46,046 nt of DNA from Alphaproteobacteria bacterium (GCA_021325385.1 JAJPHH010000194.1:1-46046), one strand, 5' to 3'; shown: positions 1 through 8,785, counted from the stretch's first letter. Notes: generated by a model not told the origin, from the letters alone. Translations and numbers: made by a program.

Positions 1-61
1 CGGTCGCTCCGCTGCGCTTCGCGAGCCTTGACCCCCGCCCGCCTCGACGGCCTTGTGCAAC

Positions 62-119
62 CAAGACGTTTTGCTGACCGAAACGGCCGAACGGCCGGTT
101 TCGGCAGCAAAACGTCTTG
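62..119. repeat. long near-perfect inverted repeat (hairpin)
   Basis: The arms at 62-89 and 92-119 begin and end with CAAGACGTTTTGCTG and its complement. They differ only by a one-base bulge on each side, and the loop is 2 nt. The stem of about 27 bp is far longer than a typical terminator and has no U-tract, so a dispersed palindromic element or a strong transcript barrier beyond cpaE are both possible. Confidence 0.8.
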
Positions 120-179
120 ATCGCCAATAGCCACGCCGAGCGATCGCCGTCACCCGCAGGGGCGAAGCGCAGCGAAGCA

Positions 180-241
180 CCCGTCATGGCGCCTCATGGG
201 CGGATATCGCTTCGCGCGTACCTTCAAGGCGCCATGGCGGG
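180..241. repeat. inverted repeat around GGCGCC
   Basis: CCCGTCATGGCGCCT at 180-194 is mirrored by AGGCGCCATGGCGGG at 227-241, matching at 14 of 15 positions with a 32-nt spacer. It looks like part of a repetitive intergenic element. No function is evident. Confidence 0.6.
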
Positions 242-329
242 TTGACGGCGATCGGGCGGCATGGCGCCGCGGTGTCGAAAGCAAGCCATCAGCTCCGCCC
301 AGGCGCAGGCTTTCCCCGGACAGCCCTGC

Positions 330-394
330 GCGCAAGCAGGAATCCAGGAACCGCCGCGCGGGCAGGAAAGGCCGCCCTGGGTTCCCGCTAGCGC
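330..394. repeat. dispersed REP-like inverted repeat
   Basis: The arms at 330-348 (GCGCAAGCAGGAATCCAGG) and 376-394 (CCTGGGTTCCCGCTAGCGC) pair at 16 of 19 positions around a 27-nt spacer. The right arm continues into GGGAATGACA. This 'CCTGG-TTCCCGC-GCGGGAATGAC' form resembles a common intergenic repeat of proteobacterial genomes whose translation reads like WVPASAGMT; that resemblance is from memory. Confidence 0.65.
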
Positions 395-448
395 GGGAAT
401 GACATGCATGCGTCGGGCGCGTCTACGTTCGCGCAACCTCTGCGGCGC

Positions 449-1612
449 TCATTTCTTCACCCCGTGGCGCGCGGCGACGCTCTCGCAGAACTTGGCGATC
501 GCGGCGATTTCCTTCACGATTTTGTGGGATGGATACGCGATCGCCATCGGCGCGCCGGTATTGGCGCATTCCTCCACGACGCGCGAAGCTCGAATGAAGA
601 GCTTCTCCTCCGCGCCGAGCACCGCGTCGACATGCTGGCGCCGCGCGACGCGGCCGAGCGCGCCGATTTCGCAACGATTGACGATGACAAGAACTCGGCC
701 GCGAATGGCCGGCTCGCTGCGGATGGCGGCCAGCGTTTCCGAGATTTGCCGAAGGCCCGGTATGACGTTCAGGCCGGTGACGAGGACGCCCTGCGAAGCG
801 GCGAGCACATGGACCGTCCATGGCCGCCACTCGACCGGCAGGTCGACGACGATGACGTCGTAGCTTTGCGCAAGTCTTTCGAAAAAGGCGTCCAAAGCCT
901 CGACGTTCAATTCGACATGGCGCAACCGGCTGCGCGGCGCGGCGAAGACATGGAGGCCACTATCGTGACGGCTGCAGAACATTTCCAGCAGGTGCGAGTC
1001 GAGCCGCTGCGGGGCTCGGACCAGTTCGTCGATCTGCAATTGCGGCTTGATGTCGAGATAGTCGCAGACATGGCTGGTCTGGACGTCGAGGTCGACGAGG
1101 CAGACCTTCCGACGGGCGCCGCCCTTCGCCCGGACGAGCTGAAGCGCGGTCTCCGTCGCCAGCGTCGAGTTGCCGACGCCGCCGGCGCTCGGCAGGAAGG
1201 AAACGACGTCGGGCCGGCGCGGCGCGGCGGCGGACGGCGCGGGCGATCCCCCGCCGCGCTGGCGTGCGACAATGTCGAGAATTTCCTGCAGCGGCGCCGA
1301 ATCCGACACCCAATCCGCGCTGCCGGACTGCGCCAGCGCTTTGTACTCGCTGGCGGAAATATCGCCGCCGATCAGGAGGAAGAAGACCGCGCCGCGATAG
1401 CGCGTGACAATGTCGAGCAGCCGCGAAAAATACTCGCGATTTTGCGCCGGCGCGGCGATGAGCGCGACGGCGCGCCCTCCCCCGACCTCGCGGCGCGCGA
1501 CGTCGCCAATATTGCCGATCACGGCAAGATCGGAAATCGCCGCCGCGAGCCGCTCTTTCAACGCCTCGAAAGCGTCAGGATCGCCAGAGGCGTCGAGAAG
1601 AAAAACCGCCAT
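449..1612 (-). CDS. cpaE: Tad/Flp pilus localisation ATPase CpaE/TadZ
   Basis: A 387-aa MinD/ParA-superfamily protein of the TadZ/CpaE type, which positions the Tad pilus machine at the cell pole. Residues about 1-118 form an atypical receiver-like domain. A short Pro/Ala linker follows, then the ATPase domain starting near residue 135. The Walker A box SAGGVGNST (142-150) is deviant: the P-loop lysine is replaced by Asn, which is usual for CpaE/TadZ. The later VCLVDLDVQTSHV stretch matches the MinD-type Walker A' region. It is the last visible gene of the minus-strand pilus operon, 175 bp after the TadE-like gene. A GAGG ribosome site lies about 13 nt before the ATG. No cpaF follows. Confidence 0.9.
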   Translation of the reverse strand: MAVFLLDASGDPDAFEALKERLAAAISDLAVIGNIGDVARREVGGGRAVALIAAPAQNREYFSRLLDIVTRYRGAVFFLLIGGDISASEYKALAQSGSADWVSDSAPLQEILDIVARQRGGGSPAPSAAAPRRPDVVSFLPSAGGVGNSTLATETALQLVRAKGGARRKVCLVDLDVQTSHVCDYLDIKPQLQIDELVRAPQRLDSHLLEMFCSRHDSGLHVFAAPRSRLRHVELNVEALDAFFERLAQSYDVIVVDLPVEWRPWTVHVLAASQGVLVTGLNVIPGLRQISETLAAIRSEPAIRGRVLVIVNRCEIGALGRVARRQHVDAVLGAEEKLFIRASRVVEECANTGAPMAIAYPSHKIVKEIAAIAKFCESVAARHGVKK

Positions 1613-1787
1613 TATTTGATCTTACCTCAAGACGCAGCCGAAGACGCAGATTCGCTCACAACCGAGCGGCAGCTGTGGGGTCTCGCATATTGAAGGAACT
1701 GCATACTGTTCTGCAAAAGGCTGTCAGTAAGTATCGCCTGCGCGATCGTCAACATTTTGATGCAAAATAGCGCAAACGAATGAGGGT

Positions 1788-2477
1788 TTATTGAGTTACC
1801 ATACTCTCACTCGTCAAGGTCGTCGCGAAAGAAGGTATCAATACGCCTTTCTTGGTGCCCGAAGGGCACCCCGACGGCGTCGAAAAGACCCACTTCATCA
1901 ACGCGTCAATAAAATAGAACTGATAGCTGACGCAACTTATCGACACCGTGACATCCATTGGCAATCCGTTGGACTGGCCGACATAGCCAAGGTTATTGGT
2001 TTTATACGTTATTACTACATTTTGTCGCGTGAGAGATGGGTAGATTGCGTGCATGTTGTTGAAAATCGTCGTGAAGGCCGTGTCGTCAAAGGAGACCGAC
2101 GGGCACGTTCCTGCACCGCCTGCGGTGCAAGACATCGGGCAAGACCCTCCGGAACTGGCCGGCGTGCAGGTCGCCGACATTTGGGGGCAGTTTCCGCTCG
2201 GCCCGCCGCCGTTGCCGTCCGTAGTAGAAGTATCCAGACACGACTGGCCCAATAGACTTGGATCGTAGTTCGAGGAGAGATTCGTTATCCCGGACGCGAC
2301 CGGGTTGGATACGATCGCTGTCCGAGCGCCGATCACAGCGGCCTTATTTGCACTTTGCCAGTTGAACAGCATGAGGGTCACGTCGACGGTGCCAAAGACG
2401 ACGAGCATGAAAACCGTTATGGACAGCGTTGCTTCGACAAGAACGCTGCCGGCGCAATCGCGCAAAAGTCTATTCAC
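1788..2477 (-). CDS. TadE-like minor pilin
   Basis: TadE-family pseudopilin with a short basic N-terminus, the motif GSVLVEATLSI and one hydrophobic segment, followed by a periplasmic domain rich in Ser, Gly and Cys (at least six Cys between roughly residues 80 and 200). I prefer the GTG at 2477 (229 aa), which has GAGGAG 10 nt upstream and overlaps the stop of the preceding tadE. An ATG at 2504 would add nine residues but has no ribosome site. The C-terminal TSESMVTQ resembles other Tad-locus minor pilins. It probably acts at the pilus base or tip and is matured by CpaA or a related peptidase (family knowledge). Confidence 0.8.
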   Translation of the reverse strand: MNRLLRDCAGSVLVEATLSITVFMLVVFGTVDVTLMLFNWQSANKAAVIGARTAIVSNPVASGITNLSSNYDPSLLGQSCLDTSTTDGNGGGPSGNCPQMSATCTPASSGGSCPMSCTAGGAGTCPSVSFDDTAFTTIFNNMHAIYPSLTRQNVVITYKTNNLGYVGQSNGLPMDVTVSISCVSYQFYFIDALMKWVFSTPSGCPSGTKKGVLIPSFATTLTSESMVTQ

Positions 2478-2958
2478 CGATCCATCGCTCCTCGTGCTGG
2501 ACATTCAGAGTCAAGGAGTTGCTCAGACCTAAGGCAGAAAGCATGATGCCGGTGTAAGGCACCGTGGCCTTCAGTTGTATGATTGGTGTATTGGTTAGAG
2601 TCGTACAGTCAGTCGGTTGGGCTAGCGTTACGTTGGATGTCTTCCACCCTGTTATGAGGGGGTTGCCTGAACCAGCCAAATTCCCATAGACAGCCAAGTT
2701 CTGCGCCTTGGTGAGCGCCCAAGAACTGCAGACCGAGCTCTGAGGAAGTCGTGCGAGATACCGAGCGGCGTCACGCATCGACTTATCCGCTGACGACGCC
2801 GTCGAAAATACAATCCCAAAATCGGTCGCGCCAGCCATCAGCGAGATAGCGACTGGTATGATAAGCGTAGTCTCGACGAGCGCAGATCCGCTTGAATCGC
2901 GCCAGAGGCCACTCAGCTTCTCGCGGACACGCATCAGGCGTTTGACCGGAGACATCAT
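2470..2958 (-). CDS. tadE: TadE-family minor pilin
   Basis: A 162-aa protein with the TadE signature: a charged N-terminus, then GSALVETTLIIPVAISL as a single transmembrane segment starting near residue 24, and a small extracytoplasmic domain. Its ATG overlaps the tadG stop (ATGA at 2955-2958), and its 3' end overlaps the next TadE-like gene, so translation of tadG-tadE-tadE-like is probably coupled. Minor pilins of this type are processed by the prepilin peptidase and are needed for Flp pilus biogenesis. Confidence 0.87.
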   Translation of the reverse strand: MMSPVKRLMRVREKLSGLWRDSSGSALVETTLIIPVAISLMAGATDFGIVFSTASSADKSMRDAARYLARLPQSSVCSSWALTKAQNLAVYGNLAGSGNPLITGWKTSNVTLAQPTDCTTLTNTPIIQLKATVPYTGIMLSALGLSNSLTLNVQHEERWIGE

Positions 2959-4487
2959 CGTACGAGCTGCACGTTATGAATGATGGGTCCGCCTGGTGTA
3001 TTGGCTGAGGAAACACCGACGAGCTCACCATATATACTTCCGTCGGAGAGCGCCGACTCGGTCATAAAAAATTGAGAAACCAGCGTGGTCTGCGGCAGCT
3101 GTTTCTTACCGGTTATGCCCCAGTACGAACAGTCGACGACGGCGACCTCGATGAGCCGCCTGGCAGTCGATCCCAGAGTGCTGTTCGAGCAGGCCGGCGC
3201 GTTGCCTCCAGCGCTCGTAGCCGTGGGCGTGTGCGGCTCATATTTGTCCGTGAGCCACGTTCCCGCATTTCCAGTCCCGGCCGCCTCCAGACCGTAGATT
3301 TGATACCGTGTCGTGACACCCGCCGGGAGGGTTCCAGGATGGTGATTGGTCCAATAGGCCTGCAAGTCAGTACTATTTGCTCCTGAGCCGACGCCGCTTG
3401 ATGAAAACGTTCGGTCGCGCGGCAACGGGCAACTGCAAGGATTTGCGCCGCTGCAAGTGCTGCCTGCTCCCTGCGTGGATCCGCAATAATTGTCATACTT
3501 CTGATAATTTGAGTCGGCTTGGTTGAACGTAAACGACTGTTTGGTTTTACCCGTGCCGGTGGTGTATGGTTGTGCGGCCGTCCATGATGTATCGCTGTTC
3601 GGATCATATTGTACACAGTTGTTACCCTTACCCGAAGTTTGGTAACCGTTGATCACAATGGGCGCCGATAGCGATTGAGAGCCTGACCCTATCGGGCTGT
3701 CGAACCTGACGTTCATGCCTTGTTGGGCGAATTTCGCAACGTTTCCGGTGTCAGTAGTGGTTGGGCCTGTCGCAGAATAGCAAGCGCTGACGTTTGACTC
3801 GGCCCAAAAAGGCGTTTGGTTGTGCGGGTTTCCATTTTCGTTCGGCGCCTCGACAAGCCCCCAGTTTCCTGCTGCGCCGGCGCCATTCACCAAGTGCATC
3901 ATGGTCCCCACGGGTACATTGGTCGCGAAGTTTTTGGCGTTTCCCTTATTCGTCTCCTGACTCTCGAATGGATTGCAGACGAACGATTGCAAGGGAACGC
4001 AAGTATCGAAGCTGCTTTCAGCCATTGCAGACGCGCTGGTGGACCTCTTGTTCGAAGTCACCGCCGCAAGAAAGGTAGGCGCCACCTGGCGATTAACAGT
4101 TGTGACCTTGATATAAAAGGCCTGCTTCGGATCTGTCGTGGCTGTATCTGGATTAAGGGAACTATAGAACGTTACAGACGAGACTTGCGTCCCGGAAAGG
4201 GCGACGTTGGACCAATTTACGTTATTCGTCAGAAGGTTCTGTGCTTGAGTGGTCGCACGCGTAATTGCGTCCTGGGCACCGTCGAGTTCGGCGGCGCCGG
4301 CCAACGCCGCGGCATCGGCAAGCTCCTGCAAGTCGGAATTCAGATGATAAAATGAACCCCCGTCCAGGGCCAAGCCAATGATCCCCACGGCGACCGGGAG
4401 GAGCATCGTAAAATATATGAGTACGTGTCCCCGCTCGTCCTTTCTAATCCGACGGAACGAGCGCCACGTCCGACGCCAACTTCGCAT
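2955..4487 (-). CDS. tadG: TadG-like pilus assembly protein
   Basis: A 510-aa protein starting with an Arg-rich cytoplasmic tail and then the Tad/TadE-like membrane segment (DERGHVLIYFTMLLPVAVG, about residues 17-36). ALDGGSFYHLNSDLQELADA and ALAGAAELDG follow, the classical start of TadG N-terminal (Pfam 'Tad') domains. The rest is a large periplasmic region rich in Asn, Ser, Thr and Gly with scattered Cys pairs and no obvious von Willebrand MIDAS (DxSxS) motif. It lies 133 bp downstream of the lipoprotein gene and overlaps tadE by 4 bp. The family is thought to act at the inner membrane or cell surface in pilus assembly. Confidence 0.85.
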   Translation of the reverse strand: MRSWRRTWRSFRRIRKDERGHVLIYFTMLLPVAVGIIGLALDGGSFYHLNSDLQELADAAALAGAAELDGAQDAITRATTQAQNLLTNNVNWSNVALSGTQVSSVTFYSSLNPDTATTDPKQAFYIKVTTVNRQVAPTFLAAVTSNKRSTSASAMAESSFDTCVPLQSFVCNPFESQETNKGNAKNFATNVPVGTMMHLVNGAGAAGNWGLVEAPNENGNPHNQTPFWAESNVSACYSATGPTTTDTGNVAKFAQQGMNVRFDSPIGSGSQSLSAPIVINGYQTSGKGNNCVQYDPNSDTSWTAAQPYTTGTGKTKQSFTFNQADSNYQKYDNYCGSTQGAGSTCSGANPCSCPLPRDRTFSSSGVGSGANSTDLQAYWTNHHPGTLPAGVTTRYQIYGLEAAGTGNAGTWLTDKYEPHTPTATSAGGNAPACSNSTLGSTARRLIEVAVVDCSYWGITGKKQLPQTTLVSQFFMTESALSDGSIYGELVGVSSANTPGGPIIHNVQLVR

Positions 4488-4620
4488 CTTTACAACTCCC
4501 TACCCGCTTTACTTCACACGCCTCCTATCGCCGCCGCCAATTATCTCTGAATGTCTCCGTCCGGCCATGTCCGGTACCCGCGGCTCGCCCACAATCGCGC
4601 ACCCCTGCGCAAAGCCGCCC

Positions 4621-4965
4621 CTACTGCCCTCCAGTGCCCGTGCCCCCGACGCCGCTCGTCGTGATGTCATAGACCGGCGGCAACGGCCTCGGCCCGTCCT
4701 TGTCCACATGGTAGCGATTCACCGCCTCGGACATGCGGGCGCCGTCGCCGGGTATATGCGTGTTGTAGACGTAGCGCGGCCAAGGATCGATGGTCTGGAT
4801 GGCCGCGTTCGCCTCTTTGGCGTTGCCGGCGGTCGGCGAGATCGTATCGCTCCGCCGCACATATTCCGCGCCTGGATCGTCGAAAGGCGGGTTGGAGCAG
4901 CCCGAGAGCAAACCCGCCATGAGAAGAGCCGCGGCCCATTCCGGTTTCATCGCTGCGCTCCTCAT
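4621..4965 (-). CDS. Tad-locus lipoprotein
   Basis: A 114-aa predicted lipoprotein with a signal peptide ending in lipobox LLSGC (Cys23). Two starts are possible, ATG 4965 and ATG 4950. The mature part contains YVRRSDTIS and AIQTIDPWPRYVYN, a short pattern I recall from small proteins next to cpaC in other Rhizobiales pilus loci. It is coupled to cpaC by a 4-bp ATGA overlap (4962-4965). It is much shorter than CpaD, so I do not call it cpaD. A secretin-associated role (pilotin-like) is inference from position and lipidation. Confidence 0.75.
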   Translation of the reverse strand: MRSAAMKPEWAAALLMAGLLSGCSNPPFDDPGAEYVRRSDTISPTAGNAKEANAAIQTIDPWPRYVYNTHIPGDGARMSEAVNRYHVDKDGPRPLPPVYDITTSGVGGTGTGGQ

Positions 4966-6512
4966 TTGCCCGGCGGATCCGGCGGCTCGAGCATGTGGCC
5001 GTAAGGCCCGTTCAAGTTGCCGCCCTTGGTGACATAGTCGCGATAAAGCTTCTTTCGGTCGAGATCGCCCATTGCGAACAGATCGGCGTCATTGGCCGGC
5101 AGGGTCGCGTCCAAGGGCGATTGCAGCTCATTGCCAGGCGCGCCGGGCCTCACCAGGTGCGGGGTGACGATGATGACGAGCTCCGTCTCCTGCTTCTGAT
5201 AATCGGCCGAGCGGAATAGCGCGCCGAGGACGGGAATCTGGCCGAGATAGGGAAGCTGGGCGACGGCGTTGGAATTGGTCGTCTGCAAGAGGCCGGCTAT
5301 GCCGAAGCTCTGGCCGTCGCGCAGTTCGACCGTGGTCCGGGCTTCGCGCGTGATCAAGGTCGGGATGGTGAAGCCGCTGATCTGCACCGTGTTGGCGGTG
5401 TCGATCTCGCTCACCGACGGCGTCAATCTGAGATTGATCAGGCCGTTGTTGAGCACCGTCGGCTGGAACGTCAATTGAACGCCGAACGACTTCCATTCGA
5501 CCGTGATCGTCGGGACGGTCCCGCTGGTCGATTGCACGACCGGCACCGGAATCTGCCCGCCGGCCAGGAAGCTCGCCGTGTCTCCGGAAAGGGCCATGAG
5601 GTCCGGCTCGGCCAGCTTGCGCACCAGGCCCTTGTCCTCGAGCGCGGTGAGCAGCGCGTCGATATGGACATGGTTGCCGTTGATCGCGGTCGTCAGCAAA
5701 GTGCCGAACGGCGTCGCGTTCGAGCCTGGAAAGATGCCGGCGAGCGTCGGCGGCGTCGTTCCCGGCGTGGGCAGGCCCGTATTGATCGCCGTTCGCCCGT
5801 TGAACGCCGTCCAATTCATGCCGAGGCCGCGCTCGGCGGTGCGGGAGACTTCGAGGAACCGCACCTTCAGCATCACCTGCTGAGACGGCGCGACCTTCAT
5901 CGCGTCGATGACCGGCGCGTCGCCCGCCAAGCCCTTGGCGACAGCCATCGCGCGCGAGGCGGCGACGGCGTCCGTCGCCTCGCCGCTCAGCACGACCTCG
6001 CCGTTGGCGCTGGAGACCTGGATGCCCTGCCCGCCGGTGCTCGATACGACTTTGTTGCGCAGACTGGCGGTGTCGGGCGTGACCTCGAGGTCGAGCACCG
6101 CAATCAGCTGCTTCTTCGGATCGAAGATGGAGATATTGGTCGTGCCGACCTTCTTGCCCTGAACATAGATCGAGGAATCGGTGAGGGGCAGAACGTCGGC
6201 GATGTCCGGCTGGCCGACAATGGCGGAGACGAACGGCCGATCGATCTTGAACGTGCGCGACTTGTTGAGAGTCACCACGACGTGCCGCACCGGGCCGGTT
6301 TCGACTTCGACGGGAGCAGCCTCCAGGACATCCGCCGCGGCCGCGGGGCGCGGGTGGGCGCCGATCACGAGCGCGGCGAAGCCGAGAGCGGCCACGCCAA
6401 AAGCCGCCTTGGCGAAAGCAACCCTGCCAAGAGCGACCTTGCAACCAGGCTGCGCGCCACTCCCGACACTGAATCGCCAACCGCCGAACCGGCTCCTGAT
6501 CGCTTTATCCAC
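4962..6512 (-). CDS. cpaC: Tad pilus outer-membrane secretin CpaC/RcpA
   Basis: A 516-aa secretin forming the outer-membrane channel of the Flp pilus. It has a long N-terminus and signal peptide, then a pilus-specific N domain (VTLNKSRTFKIDRPFVSAIV, IYVQGKKVGTTNISIFD). A BON-like segment follows (GEVVLSGEATDAVAASRAM), then the secretin domain with ASFLAGGQIPVPV and VELRDGQSFGIAGLLQ. The start is GTG at 6512 with GAGGGGGG about 9 nt upstream. The Lys/Ala-rich repetition between residues 25 and 50 makes the signal region unusually long, so an internal start is possible. It is second in the operon, 160 bp after cpaB. Confidence 0.93.
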   Translation of the reverse strand: MDKAIRSRFGGWRFSVGSGAQPGCKVALGRVAFAKAAFGVAALGFAALVIGAHPRPAAAADVLEAAPVEVETGPVRHVVVTLNKSRTFKIDRPFVSAIVGQPDIADVLPLTDSSIYVQGKKVGTTNISIFDPKKQLIAVLDLEVTPDTASLRNKVVSSTGGQGIQVSSANGEVVLSGEATDAVAASRAMAVAKGLAGDAPVIDAMKVAPSQQVMLKVRFLEVSRTAERGLGMNWTAFNGRTAINTGLPTPGTTPPTLAGIFPGSNATPFGTLLTTAINGNHVHIDALLTALEDKGLVRKLAEPDLMALSGDTASFLAGGQIPVPVVQSTSGTVPTITVEWKSFGVQLTFQPTVLNNGLINLRLTPSVSEIDTANTVQISGFTIPTLITREARTTVELRDGQSFGIAGLLQTTNSNAVAQLPYLGQIPVLGALFRSADYQKQETELVIIVTPHLVRPGAPGNELQSPLDATLPANDADLFAMGDLDRKKLYRDYVTKGGNLNGPYGHMLEPPDPPGK

Positions 6513-6672
6513 GTCGCAGGCCCCCCTCGCGCCTCAAGCTTCACATTAAGGCGCAGTCCTTAAATTACCCTCGCTCTAATTAATTATTTGCGCAAGCGCG
6601 GCGATTGGGCCGCCGGGCTCCATACCCTATTTTTTTCGCCTTCCCGCCTCGCTGCATAGAGCCGGGCGGCCG

Positions 6673-7566
6673 CTATGGCGTCTTCGGCACCTCGTAATCC
6701 TCGCCCTTGAGACCGCGGACGATGGTGACGGTCCTGGTCGTCGGCTCCTTCGGCAGAGGAGGCGGCTCCTTGGCGGCGGGCGTGGCCGGCTCCGGCGCCG
6801 ACATGCGGGCCGGGAGGATGTCGGCCAGGAGATCGGTCGGCCGCGCGGCGTCGGGATAGAGGTCGCGCTCGGTGATCCGCTCGTTCGGACCGGATTCGGG
6901 CTCCGAGGCCTGCCGCAGGATCAGCGACAGCCGTCCGACATTGGTCGCCAGCAGGATCTTGAGGGCGTCGGCGGAGTTCAGCTCCAAGGTCACGGCCCGC
7001 GCAACCTTCGGCTGATCCGTCCGCTCTCCGGCCGTCTGGTCGATGGCCAGCACTTTAACGTGCTGCAGAATCGTTTCCGAATAATTCTGGGCGGTGTCGC
7101 CGCCGCTCGTCCGGGTCAAGGCGACGTCGACGTAGTCGCCGGGGAAGATGAATCCGGCGACGCCGCGAACGTCGTCGACCGGCACCGTGACGGCCCGCTT
7201 GCCTTCCTCGATCGTCGTCGAAAGAGTACCCTTCTGGCCGGGCTGAGTGATTTTCGAGGAAACGATCGGCTCGTTGCGGACAAAAGGCGTCAGCACGATC
7301 CGGCGGCCGTCTTTGAGCAATTCTTGCACCGTGGCGAAGGAGCCGTCGGGCAGAACTTTCGACGGCCACTTGATCTCTGCGACCGTATCAGAGGTAAGGG
7401 ACGTACCATATCCGAGCGGGCCGGCGGCGACGACGATGGTTCCCGCCTCTTCGGCCGGCGGGGCGCTCATGGCGTGGCTCGCAAGCCAATCGCGTGCTAG
7501 AAACGCCGCAGCGCCCCCCATCAAGAGAGCGACGACAAGGATGATGAAATTCGAGCCGGAACGCAT
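6673..7566 (-). CDS. cpaB: Flp pilus assembly protein CpaB/RcpC
   Basis: A 297-aa periplasmic or inner-membrane-anchored protein. An N-terminal hydrophobic segment (FIILVVALLMGGAAAFLA) is followed by an SAF domain (about residues 43-110, IVVAAGPLGYGTSL to SKITQPGQ). The RcpC domain comes next (RAVTVPVDDVRGVAGFIFPG, DYVDVALTR), with a Pro/Glu-rich tail. CpaB is thought to work with the CpaC secretin. First gene of the minus-strand pilus operon; a perfect CtrA-type box lies 37-51 bp before the ATG. Confidence 0.92.
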   Translation of the reverse strand: MRSGSNFIILVVALLMGGAAAFLARDWLASHAMSAPPAEEAGTIVVAAGPLGYGTSLTSDTVAEIKWPSKVLPDGSFATVQELLKDGRRIVLTPFVRNEPIVSSKITQPGQKGTLSTTIEEGKRAVTVPVDDVRGVAGFIFPGDYVDVALTRTSGGDTAQNYSETILQHVKVLAIDQTAGERTDQPKVARAVTLELNSADALKILLATNVGRLSLILRQASEPESGPNERITERDLYPDAARPTDLLADILPARMSAPEPATPAAKEPPPLPKEPTTRTVTIVRGLKGEDYEVPKTP

Positions 7567-7602
7567 GGCGCGCGCCTATTTAAACTAACCCTACTTAAGC
7601 TA

Positions 7603-7617
7603 TTAAACTATCATTAA
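7603..7617 (-). promoter_or_regulatory. CtrA-type box upstream of cpaB
   Basis: TTAAACTATCATTAA is a perfect TTAA-N7-TTAA, the established binding consensus of the alphaproteobacterial cell-cycle regulator CtrA. It sits 37-51 bp before the cpaB start, where activators commonly overlap the -35 element. The surrounding 100 bp is strikingly AT-rich. Confidence 0.7.
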
Positions 7618-7665
7618 GCAATTTGCTAAAGTCAACGGCCGCGTCAGGTTCTTGGAATGATAGTT
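7606..7665. repeat. inverted repeat in cpaB/hydroxylase intergenic region
   Basis: AACTATCATT (7606-7615) and AATGATAGTT (7656-7665) are exact complements separated by 40 bp. The left arm overlaps the CtrA-type box. A paired operator serving the divergent genes is possible. Confidence 0.5.
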
Positions 7666-7795
7666 AAGATTACGACTGAATCGCCAAATTTATCGGGATC
7701 GGCGAGCGCGGGGCGCCGTCTCGCCTTGCCGGCGCGAGATAGTTAATCATGAATGTAGCGCTTAATTTAACAAGTTCAGACCAGGATAGGCCCGG

Positions 7796-8785
7796 ATGAT
7801 CGAAGTTTTTTCCGGATCGAATCCGGCGACGGCGTTCGTGCGGATGTTTATAGAGCCGTCAAACCGATGGTTTCTTCTTTACGCGTTGTCCTCCTTTACG
7901 GCCGCGTTGGCCGTCTTCATTTATCAAGCGAGCCGGACTCCCGGAATGACCAAGGGAGGTCTGCTGAATTATATCTTCCCGAAGGAGACATACCGCCATC
8001 GCTCGGCGATCGCGGATTATTGGTTCTTCGTGGCGAACAAATTGGTCTTCGCGATCGGGCTCGGCGCCCTTGGCGGCGCAACCTATCTCGTCGAGCGGTC
8101 GACTTTCGCCCTGCTCGAGCCGTTCGGTCCGGCTGCGGCCGGAAACGCGCCGGTCTGGCTGGCGATGTCGGTCAACACGCTCGCCTGGGCTCTGGCCGCC
8201 GATTTCGGCCTTTGGCTGGCGCACTATTTCTTGCACAAATCGCCCATCCTCTGGGAGTTTCACAAAGTCCACCATTCGGCGGAAGTCCTGACCCCGATCA
8301 CCGCCGGGCGCGTGCACCCGGTCGACGACGCCCTGTCGATCCTGTTTTCGGCGTTTTTCGGCGGAATCGCGTTGGCGCTGGGTCGTTTCGCCTTCGGCGG
8401 CGAGGCGTTGATGTTTACTTTGTTCAATTTGAATTTTCTGTTGGCGCTGTTCTACATATTCGGATTCCACTTGCGCCATTCTCATGTTTGGCTCCCTTAC
8501 ACGGGAATATGGGGCAAGATCTTCGTCTCCCCCGCCCACCACCAGGTCCATCACTCCGTCGCGCAACGCCATTGGGACAAGAATCTCGGCTTCATGTTCG
8601 CGATCTGGGACTGGCTATTCGGCACGCTCTATCCCGTCGACAAACGCGAGGAGTTCTCGTTCGGCGTGAATGGAGCGGAAGAGGCCGAATATCATTCGGT
8701 GTTGGCCCTGTATCTGCTGCCCTTCCGCAAGGTCTGGCGGCGCCTCGCCCGGCCCGCGCCGACGCGCGGCTTGAAAGTCGACTGA
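7796..8785 (+). CDS. sterol desaturase / fatty acid hydroxylase superfamily protein
   Basis: A 329-aa multi-spanning di-iron membrane enzyme. The histidine clusters of the superfamily are present: HYFLH (143-147), HKVHH (156-160), HLRHSH (225-230) and HHQVHH (248-253). Members hydroxylate or desaturate lipids, such as fatty acids, sterols or the acyl chain of ceramide-type lipids. The substrate cannot be told from sequence. An AGGATAGG stretch lies just before the ATG. It diverges from cpaB and is followed, about 100 bp later, by the gene pair that contains cpaA. Confidence 0.88.
   Translation: MIEVFSGSNPATAFVRMFIEPSNRWFLLYALSSFTAALAVFIYQASRTPGMTKGGLLNYIFPKETYRHRSAIADYWFFVANKLVFAIGLGALGGATYLVERSTFALLEPFGPAAAGNAPVWLAMSVNTLAWALAADFGLWLAHYFLHKSPILWEFHKVHHSAEVLTPITAGRVHPVDDALSILFSAFFGGIALALGRFAFGGEALMFTLFNLNFLLALFYIFGFHLRHSHVWLPYTGIWGKIFVSPAHHQVHHSVAQRHWDKNLGFMFAIWDWLFGTLYPVDKREEFSFGVNGAEEAEYHSVLALYLLPFRKVWRRLARPAPTRGLKVD

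Larger units (their letters stand above)
1..448. other. gene-free stretch with nested inverted repeats
   Basis: I see no convincing gene here. The stretch lies downstream of cpaE and carries three separate inverted repeats (listed individually). cpaF, which often follows cpaE in Tad loci, does not start here. Short open frames exist on both strands, but they follow the repeats rather than coding signals. Confidence 0.6.

Noticed and set aside
404-1693. Long plus-strand frame over cpaE (429 codons)
   Set aside because: Antisense shadow of cpaE: the minus-strand reading has clear MinD/CpaE motifs, while this one is Arg/Asp-rich with none.
5475-6563. Long plus-strand frame over cpaC (362 codons)
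   Set aside because: Shadow of the secretin gene; composition is dominated by Arg and Asp as expected for the antisense of GC-rich coding DNA.
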